Assembly: GCA_963774305.1 (NCBI GenBank)
Contig: CAVZEM010000001.1
Location: 62,001 to 126,000, forward strand
DNA from: DASUPK01 sp963774305
GTDB lineage: Bacteria > Actinomycetota > Thermoleophilia > Solirubrobacterales > 70-9
Length of the DNA: 64,000 bases
Reading direction: 5' to 3'
The position numbers were made by a program, and so were the translations under genes. The notes beneath the pieces are model-generated. The model was not told the origin of the DNA. It saw only the letters and a program-made list of their open reading frames with translations, and did not search any database. Position 1 is the first letter of the stretch. Every line of letters starts with the position of its first letter. This document shows, in pieces, positions 43,309 to 50,339 of this stretch.

Positions 43309-43973
43309 CCCCCTTCTCGGCGCTGCTTCGCAAGGACCTGCGAGTGGAGCTCCGAACCCTGCGCTCGCTGCCCGCGATGGCCCTGTTCGCGGTCAGCGCG
43401 TTCGTCATCTTCCGGTTCGGGCTCGATCGCACGAGCCTCGACGGAGAGCTGGCCGCCGGCGTGCTCGTGCCCACCCTGCTCTTCGCCGCCCTGCTCGCGA
43501 TCAACCGGCTGTTCGTCGCCGAGCGCGAGGAGGGAGGCTTCGACCTGATCCGCCTGGCGCCCGTCGACCGCACCGTCCTCTTCGCGGCAAAGGCGAGCGC
43601 GTTGGTGATCTACCTCGTGATCCTGGAGCTGGTGGCGGTGCCGATCTTCGCGCTCTTCTTCCTCGACTCGGCCTCGGGGCTGATCCCGTTCGCCCTCGTC
43701 CTGCTGCTCACCGATATCGGTCTGGCCGCCACTGGCGTCGTGATCTCGACGATCGCGACGATGTCGAGCGCCCGGGACCTGCTGGCTCCGCTGATCCTGC
43801 TGCCACTGCTGATCCCGCTGGTGATCGCGGCCGCCGGCGCGGGCGAGCACCTGCTGGCCTCGGGCGGCCCCGACTATGGGCGCTTCGGGACATGGCTGGC
43901 GCTGCTCGGCCTCTACGATCTGATCTTCCTCTTGGTGGGTTACGCGACCTTCGACTTCCTGCTCGAGGACTAG
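43305..43973 (+). CDS. ccmB: Haem exporter permease CcmB
   Basis: 222 residues with six hydrophobic segments. The cytoplasmic start FSALLRKDLRVELRTLRSLPAM (core LLRKDLRVELRTLRS) and the FAALLAINRLFVAEREEGGF stretch after the second helix are family features. It overlaps ccmA by 4 bases and is 15 bases ahead of ccmC. Confidence 0.85.
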   Translation: MTPFSALLRKDLRVELRTLRSLPAMALFAVSAFVIFRFGLDRTSLDGELAAGVLVPTLLFAALLAINRLFVAEREEGGFDLIRLAPVDRTVLFAAKASALVIYLVILELVAVPIFALFFLDSASGLIPFALVLLLTDIGLAATGVVISTIATMSSARDLLAPLILLPLLIPLVIAAAGAGEHLLASGGPDYGRFGTWLALLGLYDLIFLLVGYATFDFLLED

Positions 43974-43988
43974 CCCGGGAGCACCTCA

Positions 43989-44684
43989 ATGGCCACAGCG
44001 CTCAGATCGATAACCCTCCGCCGACTCGCGATCGCGACGGTCGCGGTGATGGGGGCGGGGTACGCGCTGGCCTTCCTCTACGCGCCCGAGGATGCCAATG
44101 AGGGCTTCGCCCAGAAGATCTTCTACCTCCACGTGCCCCTCGCCACCGTCGCGCTGCTGGGCTTCATCATCGCGGCCGTCCACGCGATCCGGCACCTCCG
44201 GACCGGAGACCCGAAACACGATGCGCGCTCCTACGTCTCGATCCACATCTCGGTGATCTTCGGCCTGGCCGTGCTGCTCACCGGTGCGATCTGGGCGAAG
44301 AGCCAGTGGGGCGTCTGGTGGGAGTGGCGCGAGCCGACGCTGGTGAGCTTCCTGATCGTCTTCCTGCTCTACGCGACCTACTACCCGCTGCGCTACGCGA
44401 TCGAGGACCGTGACCGCCAGGCCCGCTACTCGTCGGTCTTCGCGATCACGGCGGGCGCCTTCGTCCCCCTCAACTTCCTGGCCGTGCGGCTGGCGCAGCC
44501 GTACATCCATCCCCGGACCTTCTCGTCGTCCGGCGGATTGCCGGGCGAGATGCTCTTTGCGTTCCTGGTCTGCCTGGTTGGCATGGCGCTGCTCTGGGCG
44601 ACGCTGGTCTGGTTCGAGCTCGACGCCAAGAGCGCGTCGGGGAACCTGAAGAGGATCCGGCGGGCGCTGGAGGCGACGACGTGA
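43989..44684 (+). CDS. ccmC: Cytochrome c maturation protein CcmC
   Basis: 231 residues with six membrane segments. The tryptophan-rich WWD-type loop WGVWWEWREPTLVSF lies near residue 102, and conserved His residues in FYLHVPLA (before) and YIHPRTFSS (after) are the haem ligands. It hands haem to CcmE at the outer membrane face. The usual Asp of WWD is replaced (WREPT). Overlaps ccmD by 4 bases. Confidence 0.9.
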   Translation: MATALRSITLRRLAIATVAVMGAGYALAFLYAPEDANEGFAQKIFYLHVPLATVALLGFIIAAVHAIRHLRTGDPKHDARSYVSIHISVIFGLAVLLTGAIWAKSQWGVWWEWREPTLVSFLIVFLLYATYYPLRYAIEDRDRQARYSSVFAITAGAFVPLNFLAVRLAQPYIHPRTFSSSGGLPGEMLFAFLVCLVGMALLWATLVWFELDAKSASGNLKRIRRALEATT

Positions 44685-44920
44685 TCCCGCTCGCTCTCGA
44701 GAACGGGGGCTACGTCGGGGCCGCGTACGCGGTGTTCCTGGTGCTGCTCCTGATCTACGTGGCGATCATGGCCGCCAAGCTGCAGCGCATCCAGCGCGAC
44801 CTGGGCTCGCTCGCCGAGCTGGCGGACCGCCAGCGTCCCCCCAGGGCCGATCGCGACGTCGGCCACATCCGCGGCCGCGAGCAGGAGATCCAGGCGGTGC
44901 GCCAGGGGGATCGGGGATGA
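44681..44920 (+). CDS. ccmD: CcmD-like small membrane protein
   Basis: 79 residues from GTG, overlapping ccmC by GTGA. A single membrane helix (YVGAAYAVFLVLLLIYVAI) followed by a basic/polar tail fits CcmD, which stabilises the CcmABC complex and helps release holo-CcmE. The identification leans on position and topology because the family is poorly conserved. Overlaps hemA by 4 bases. Confidence 0.72.
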   Translation: MIPLALENGGYVGAAYAVFLVLLLIYVAIMAAKLQRIQRDLGSLAELADRQRPPRADRDVGHIRGREQEIQAVRQGDRG

Positions 44921-46260
44921 GCGGCCTCCTCGCCCTCGGCGTCTCCCACCGCACCGCGCCGCTGGCCCTGCGCGAGCAGCTCGCCCTCACCGAGGGGCGC
45001 GCCGCCGGCGTGCTCAACGCGCTCGTCTCAGAGGAGCCGATCAGCGAGGCCGTGGCGCTCTCGACCTGCAACCGCACCGAGCTCTACCTCGTCGCCACCG
45101 ACTCGGTCGAGGCCGAGGCCGCGGGTCTCGGCGTTCTGGCGCGTGAGGCTGGGATCCGCCCAACCGAGCTGCTCGGGCCGCTCTACTCGCTGCGTGGCGC
45201 CGAGGCCGCTCGTCATCTCTACCGGGTGACCGCAGGGCTGGAGTCGATGATCATCGGCGAGGCCGAGATCCAGGGACAGGTGAAGCGCGCCTACGAGCTC
45301 GCTCTCGTCGAGGGCGCGCCGGGCCCGATCCTGAACCGGATGTTCCGCGGGGCGCTCGCCGCCGGCAAGCGCGCCCGGACCGAGACCGCCGTCGGCCAGA
45401 AGGGCGTCTCGATCCCATCCGTCGCGGTGGAGCTGGCCCAGCGCAATCTCGGCGATCTATCCGAGCGGCGTGTGTTGCTGATCGGTGCGGGCGAGACCTC
45501 CGAGCTCACTGCCCGCGCCCTCGCCGCGCGCGGCTCGGATGCCGTCTTCATCGCCAACCGCGGATACAACCGCGCCATCTCGCTGGCCCAGCGCTTCGGC
45601 GGCAGGGCCGTCCGGATCGACGACCTGCCCTCGCAGCTGGCGGGCGCCGACATCGTCGTCTCGGCGACCAACTCCCCGCACCACCTGATCGAGCGCTCGG
45701 GGCTCTCATTGATCATGGGGGAGCGCGAGGGGAGGCCGCTGCTGCTTGTCGACCTCGCGGTGCCCCGCGACATCGATCCGGAGTGCCGGGAGATCGACGG
45801 CGTGAGCCTGTATGACGTCGACGAGGTCCAGGCGATCGTCGAGCAGAACGCGTCCGGCCGCGAGGCCGAGGCTCGCCGGGCGGGTGGGATCCTCGACTCC
45901 GAGCTCGCCCGCTTCGAGCAGTGGCTGGGGGCCCAGGAGGTGATGCCGACGGTCGCAGCCCTGCGGGAGCGCGCCGACTCCATCGTCGCCCAGGTCCTCG
46001 CCGAGAACGCCACCCGCTGGGAGAGCCTCTCGGCCACCGACCGCGAGCGGATCGAGCAGATGGCGCGCGCGATTGCCAACCGCCTCCTGCACGAGCCGAC
46101 CGTGAGGATCAAGGGCGTCGCCGACCGCGAGGACGCCTACCTCCAGGTCAGTGCCCTTCGCGAGCTCTTCGGCCTCGACGCCGGCACCGAGCCGGAGGCC
46201 ACAGAGGGCGCCGACGTCGCCTCCCTCGACGAGAGGCGCCGTCGCAACGAACGCAGCTGA
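44917..46260 (+). CDS. hemA: Glutamyl-tRNA reductase
   Basis: 447 residues. The catalytic Cys is in LSTCNRTELY near residue 50. The N-terminal GVSHRTAPLALRE, IGEAEIQGQVKRAY, the NADPH fold VLLIGAGETSELTARAL and the C-terminal dimerisation helices are all typical. It makes glutamate-1-semialdehyde, the first step of C5-pathway tetrapyrrole synthesis. Its position right after ccmD couples haem synthesis to haem delivery. Confidence 0.97.
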   Translation: MSGLLALGVSHRTAPLALREQLALTEGRAAGVLNALVSEEPISEAVALSTCNRTELYLVATDSVEAEAAGLGVLAREAGIRPTELLGPLYSLRGAEAARHLYRVTAGLESMIIGEAEIQGQVKRAYELALVEGAPGPILNRMFRGALAAGKRARTETAVGQKGVSIPSVAVELAQRNLGDLSERRVLLIGAGETSELTARALAARGSDAVFIANRGYNRAISLAQRFGGRAVRIDDLPSQLAGADIVVSATNSPHHLIERSGLSLIMGEREGRPLLLVDLAVPRDIDPECREIDGVSLYDVDEVQAIVEQNASGREAEARRAGGILDSELARFEQWLGAQEVMPTVAALRERADSIVAQVLAENATRWESLSATDRERIEQMARAIANRLLHEPTVRIKGVADREDAYLQVSALRELFGLDAGTEPEATEGADVASLDERRRRNERS

Positions 46261-46267
46261 GGCGGCG

Positions 46268-47254
46268 GTGACGGAGCCACCGCTTCGGCTTGGAACGCGC
46301 GGCAGTCCGCTGGCCCTCGCACAGGCGAAGTCGGTCGCCAAGCTGCTCGGCGAAGCGGAGATCATGACGATCAAGACAGCCGGCGACCACCCTTATGAAA
46401 CGGGTGGCTCCTCGGCTTCGCCTGCGGAGCCCCCTCGCATCTACGACAAGGCCCGCTTCGTCAGGGAGATCGAGGGCGCCCTGCTGGCCGGCGAGATCGA
46501 CCTGGCCGTCCATTCCGCCAAGGACCTCCCCACCGAGCTGCCCGACGGCCTGGCGATCGCGGGCGTTCCCGCCCGAGAGGACGCGCGGGACGCGTATATA
46601 GGCGGTGTGAGCTCGCTGGGGAAGGTTCCCGAGGGATCGCGCATCGGCACCTCGAGCCTGCGCCGCCGCGCTCAGATCCTGGCGCTGCGGCCCGACCTGG
46701 AGATCGTCGAGGTGCGCGGCAACGTCGACACGAGGTTGGCGAAGCTCGAGTCGGGCGAGTTCGACGGGCTCGTGCTGGCCGCCGCGGGGATGCACCGCCT
46801 GGGCCGCACTGAGCAGATCTCGTTCGTGCTCGAGCTCGAGGAGCTGATCCCTTCGCCCGGGCAGGGAGCGCTCGCCATCGAAGCGCTTCACGCGAAGGAT
46901 CGCCCCGTGACCGCGGCCGAATCGATCACCGACCGCGGCGCCCTCGGGACCCTGTCCGCCGAGCGATCCCTGGTCGCCGCCCTCGACGCGACCTGCAACA
47001 CGCCCCTGGGGGCGCACGCCACCCTCGAACGCGGTGGGCGGATGCGACTGCGGGCGTTCTGCGGCCTGCCGGACGGCAGCGAGTGGCTCTGGGACGAGCT
47101 CGAGATGGACGCATCCGAGCCCGAGGCCCTCGGGCGGGCGCTGGCCGAGCGGATGAGGTCGGCAGGCGCCACCGACATCCTGGCGCGGGCGGAGGAGATG
47201 GCGGATATGCGAGGGCGCTCCGCAGGCGAAGCCGAGGAGCGACCCGTTTCATGA
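46268..47254 (+). CDS. hemC: Porphobilinogen deaminase carrying two palindromic-element copies
   Basis: 328 residues from GTG 46268, which is 7 bases after the hemA stop. RLGTRGSPLALAQ, HSAKDLPTELP, GTSSLRRRAQ and the dipyrromethane-binding Cys243 in DATCNTPLGAH are present. Residues 43-58 (YETGGSSASPAEPPRI) are encoded by a 46-bp palindromic element, lying in the active-site loop that is flexible in E. coli HemC. The last 15 residues (MRGRSAGEAEERPVS) come from a second, inverted copy. The protein otherwise looks intact and makes hydroxymethylbilane. Confidence 0.92.
   Translation: MTEPPLRLGTRGSPLALAQAKSVAKLLGEAEIMTIKTAGDHPYETGGSSASPAEPPRIYDKARFVREIEGALLAGEIDLAVHSAKDLPTELPDGLAIAGVPAREDARDAYIGGVSSLGKVPEGSRIGTSSLRRRAQILALRPDLEIVEVRGNVDTRLAKLESGEFDGLVLAAAGMHRLGRTEQISFVLELEELIPSPGQGALAIEALHAKDRPVTAAESITDRGALGTLSAERSLVAALDATCNTPLGAHATLERGGRMRLRAFCGLPDGSEWLWDELEMDASEPEALGRALAERMRSAGATDILARAEEMADMRGRSAGEAEERPVS
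46395..46440 (+). repeat. 46-bp palindromic element, copy A (inside hemC)
   Basis: This copy begins ATGAAACGGGTGGCTCC and ends GGAGCCCCCTCGCAT. Internal arms GGCTCC/GGAGCC can form a hairpin around a GGCTTCGCC centre. It matches the reverse complement of 47207-47252 at 44 of 46 positions. The two differences (positions 12 and 37) sit opposite each other in the stem and compensate. It is read in frame as part of HemC. Confidence 0.85.
47207..47252 (-). repeat. 46-bp palindromic element, copy B (3' end of hemC)
   Basis: Inverted relative to copy A. Read on the - strand it begins ATGAAACGGGTCGCTCC and ends GGAGCGCCCTCGCAT. On the + strand it supplies the last 15 codons of hemC and the first base of its TGA, and its terminal CAT overlaps the first base pair of the cobA/hemD ATG. 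No other copy was seen in the window. Confidence 0.85.
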
Positions 47255-48759
47255 TGAGCGCCACTCCCGGAATCGTCTACCTCGTCGGCGCCGGCCCCGG
47301 CGACCCCGGTCTGATGACGACCCGCTCGCTCGAGCTGATCGTGGCCGCCGACGTGATCGTCCACGACCGGCTGATCCCCCGCGACGCGCTGGCCGTCGCC
47401 GGCCCCGAGGCCGAGCTGATCTACGTCGGCAAGGAGCCCGGCGACGCAAGCGTGCCCCAGGAGGGCATCGCCGGGCTGCTGATCGACAGGGCGCGCCAGG
47501 GCAAGCTCGTCGTCCGCCTGAAGGGCGGTGACCCCTTCGTCTTCGGCCGCGGCGGCGAGGAGGCCGAGGCGCTGGCCGACGCCGAGATCCCCTTCGAAGT
47601 CGTTCCGGGAATCACGGCCGGGATCGCCGCGCCCGCCTACGCCGGCATCCCGGTCACCCATCGCGACGACGCCTCCGCGGTCGCCTTCGTCACCGGCCAC
47701 GAGGACCCCGACAAGGAGGACTCGGCGCTCGACTACGAGACCCTCGCCGGCTTCCCTGGCACCCTCGTCTTCTACATGGGGGTCAAGGCGCTGCCGCGCA
47801 TCGCCGATGCGCTGATCGCCGCCGGGCGGGACGCCTCCGAGCCCGCGGCCGTGGTGGAGCGCGGGACCCTCCCGGGACAGCGCACCGTGAGCTCGACGCT
47901 CGAGGGCATCGCCAAGGCTGCCGAGGAGGCCGGGATTCGACCACCGTCGGTGACGGTCGTCGGCCCGGTGGCCGCTCGCCGCGAGCGGATCGCCTGGCTC
48001 GAGCGCCGTCCGCTGCACGGCAGGAAGGTCATCGTCACGCGCGCCCGTGCGCAGGCGAGCGAGCTGGCGCGCCAGCTCGACGCGCTCGGCGCCGAGCCGA
48101 TCGAGCTGCCGGCAATCCGGATCGAGCCACGGATCGACTCCAAGGAGGTCCGCGACGCGATCGAGAGCCTCCACACCTACGCGCTCGTCTGCGTCACGAG
48201 CCCGAACGGCGCGCGCCTGCTCTTCGAGGCGATGGCGGCCCAGGGTCGCGATTCACGGGCGCTCGCCAACGCCAGCGTCGCCGCAATCGGCGCCGGGACG
48301 GAGGCCGCCCTGGCGGCGGGCGGCATCCTCGCCGACATCGTTCCCGAGCGGTTCGTCGCCGAGGAGCTGGTGAAGGAGCTCAACAAGCTCCAGCTCGACG
48401 GCAAGCCGGTACTGATCGCGCGCGCCGCCGAGGCGCGCGAGCTGCTTCCCGACGCCCTGCGCAAGCGAGGAGCGAAGGTCGATGAGGTGGCGCTCTACGA
48501 GACGGTCGCGGAGACCCCGGATCCAGATGAGCTCGAACGCGCCCGCGACGCGGACTTCATCACCTTCACCTCATCGTCAACGGTCCGCAACTTCATGGCG
48601 GCGAACGAGAGCGGCATCCCGGACGGCGCCAAGATCATCTCGATCGGCCCGATCACCAGCGCAGCGGCCCGTGAGGCGGGCCTGACCGTCGACGTCGAGG
48701 CGGAGCGACACGACATCTCGGGATTGGTCGAGGCGGTGCTCAGGGCCTCGGCGACGTAG
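47251..48759 (+). CDS. cobA-hemD: Uroporphyrinogen-III C-methyltransferase / synthase fusion
   Basis: 502 residues from the first of two ATG codons, overlapping the hemC stop. The N-terminal half (1-250) is a SAM-dependent methyltransferase with YLVGAGPGDPGLMTTR, RLKGGDPFVFGRG and VVPGITAG. The C-terminal half (about 255-502) is uroporphyrinogen-III synthase, with VIVTRARAQASELA and VCVTSPNGARLLFEA. It both cyclises hydroxymethylbilane to uro'gen III and methylates it toward sirohaem/cobalamin, a fusion seen in several actinomycetes and firmicutes. Confidence 0.93.
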   Translation: MMSATPGIVYLVGAGPGDPGLMTTRSLELIVAADVIVHDRLIPRDALAVAGPEAELIYVGKEPGDASVPQEGIAGLLIDRARQGKLVVRLKGGDPFVFGRGGEEAEALADAEIPFEVVPGITAGIAAPAYAGIPVTHRDDASAVAFVTGHEDPDKEDSALDYETLAGFPGTLVFYMGVKALPRIADALIAAGRDASEPAAVVERGTLPGQRTVSSTLEGIAKAAEEAGIRPPSVTVVGPVAARRERIAWLERRPLHGRKVIVTRARAQASELARQLDALGAEPIELPAIRIEPRIDSKEVRDAIESLHTYALVCVTSPNGARLLFEAMAAQGRDSRALANASVAAIGAGTEAALAAGGILADIVPERFVAEELVKELNKLQLDGKPVLIARAAEARELLPDALRKRGAKVDEVALYETVAETPDPDELERARDADFITFTSSSTVRNFMAANESGIPDGAKIISIGPITSAAAREAGLTVDVEAERHDISGLVEAVLRASAT

Positions 48760-48768
48760 GGTTCGGCC

Positions 48769-49584
48769 GTGGCTACGCCGCGGCCGATCACCTTCCTCTC
48801 CGACTACGGGTATGAGGACGAATTCGCAGGGGTGTGCCGGGCGGTGATCTCGCAGATCGCCCCCGGCGCGCCGCTGATCGACCTCACGCACGGGATCGGA
48901 CGCCAGGACGTGCGCCAGGGCGCCATCGCTCTCGCCAACGCGCTCCCCTCATGCCCGCCCGGAGTGCATCTGGCTGTGGTCGATCCGGGGGTCGGCTCCG
49001 CCCGCCGGGCGGTCGCGGCTGCGGCCGCCGAGGGAAGGTTCCTGGTCGGCCCCGACAACGGGCTTCTCTCGCGCGCACTCGACCGGCTCGGCGGTGCTCT
49101 GGACGCCGTTGAGATCTCGAACTCCCCGTTCAGGCTGGAGCCCATCTCGGCGACCTTCCACGGCCGCGACCTGTTCGCGCCTGTGGCCGCGCACCTCTCT
49201 CTCGGAGCCCGGCTCGAAGAGGCCGGTGAGACCATCGACCCAAGCTCCCTCACCACCCTCGACCTGCCGACCCCGCGGATCACGGAAGGTGAGGTCGTCG
49301 CCCACGCCATTCACCGGGACGGCTACGGCAACGTGACCCTCGACCTCGATGCGTCGATGCTCGCTGGCGGGCCGATCGGTCCGGGGGACGCCCTGGAGGT
49401 CCGGGCGCCGGACGGTCGCTTCCAGGCCGTCTGGGCTCGCACCTTCGCCGATGTGGGTCCCGCCGAGGTGCTGCTCTTCGAGGATTCCTTTGGCGCCCTG
49501 GCCCTCGCGGTCAGCGGCGGCAGCGCCGCCGGGCTGATGGACCTGCAGCCCGACAGCGAGATCACGCTGCGCCCGCTGAAGTGA
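48769..49584 (+). CDS. SAM hydroxide adenosyltransferase (DUF62 family)
   Basis: 271 residues. FLSDYGYEDEFAGVCRAVI near the start, VVDPGVGSARRAV and TFHGRDLFAPVAAHL carry the Asp-Arg-His set that marks the hydrolase branch of the fluorinase/chlorinase superfamily. VGPDNGLLSRAL is another conserved block. Members split S-adenosylmethionine with hydroxide into adenosine and methionine. The halogenase-specific loop is not evident. Its stop overlaps the birA start by 4 bases. Confidence 0.88.
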   Translation: MATPRPITFLSDYGYEDEFAGVCRAVISQIAPGAPLIDLTHGIGRQDVRQGAIALANALPSCPPGVHLAVVDPGVGSARRAVAAAAAEGRFLVGPDNGLLSRALDRLGGALDAVEISNSPFRLEPISATFHGRDLFAPVAAHLSLGARLEEAGETIDPSSLTTLDLPTPRITEGEVVAHAIHRDGYGNVTLDLDASMLAGGPIGPGDALEVRAPDGRFQAVWARTFADVGPAEVLLFEDSFGALALAVSGGSAAGLMDLQPDSEITLRPLK

Positions 49585-50324
49585 CCGTGGAGCTGGGCCG
49601 CCCCCACCGCCACTTCCGCCGAGTCGACTCGACCAATGAGCGGGCGAAGGAGCTCGCCATGGCTGACGCGCCGGGTGGTCTCGTGATCGCGGCCGATGAG
49701 CAGACGGCGGGGCGGGGCCGCCGAGGCAACGCGTGGTTCGCGCCCCCGGGCTCCTGCCTGCTCTACTCGGCGCTCGTCCGGCCCTTCGCCGCCCATCGGT
49801 CGCCGCTATTGCCGCTGGCCGTCCCGGTGGCGGTCTGCGAGGCGGCCGAGGCCGTCGCCCCGGTCCGCTGCCAGGTCAAATGGCCGAACGACGTCTGGAT
49901 CGACGAGCGCAAGGTCGCCGGCGTCCTGGTCGAGGCTCGCCCCGACGAGAGCTGGGCGGTGGTCGGGGTCGGCCTCAACGTGGCGATCACGGAGGAGGAA
50001 TTCCCGCCTGAGCTCCGTGAGACGGCCATCTCGCTGCTCCCGACGGAGGCCGAGGGGGGTCTGCCGCCGGGCGGCGCACCGGGCGTTCGCCGCGCGCTCA
50101 CGGCCCTGAACGAGACACTTGGCCGCTGGCTCGAGGCCGGCGACGACGAGGTGCTGAGCGCCTACCGGGCCCGGGACGCGCTCTGCGGCCGGCGGATCTC
50201 CTGGGAGGGCGGCCAGGGCCTCGCCGAGGAAATCGACGAGCGCGGCCACCTGGTGGTCGAGAAGGACGACGGAGAGCGGGTGGCGCTCGGCGCCGGCGAG
50301 GTCCACCTCGCGATACAGAGCTAG
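49581..50324 (+). CDS. birA: Biotin-[acetyl-CoA-carboxylase] ligase
   Basis: 247 residues from GTG. RVDSTNERAKEL, the biotinyl-5'-AMP loop QTAGRGRRGNAW, VKWPNDVWI and KVAGVLVEAR are the catalytic blocks. The C-terminal SH3-like domain follows. There is no N-terminal winged helix, so this is a monofunctional ligase without the repressor activity of E. coli BirA. It ends 15 bases before a convergent helicase gene. Confidence 0.93.
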   Translation: MTVELGRPHRHFRRVDSTNERAKELAMADAPGGLVIAADEQTAGRGRRGNAWFAPPGSCLLYSALVRPFAAHRSPLLPLAVPVAVCEAAEAVAPVRCQVKWPNDVWIDERKVAGVLVEARPDESWAVVGVGLNVAITEEEFPPELRETAISLLPTEAEGGLPPGGAPGVRRALTALNETLGRWLEAGDDEVLSAYRARDALCGRRISWEGGQGLAEEIDERGHLVVEKDDGERVALGAGEVHLAIQS

Positions 50325-50339
50325 GTCAGTCCGACCGGT

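Noticed and set aside
46395..47252. CRISPR-like repeat pair
   Set aside because: There are only two copies, in opposite orientation, inside a gene, with no spacers.
48769..49584. SAM-dependent halogenase (fluorinase/chlorinase)
   Set aside because: The residues seen match the hydroxide-using DUF62 branch and the halogenase-specific loop is not evident.
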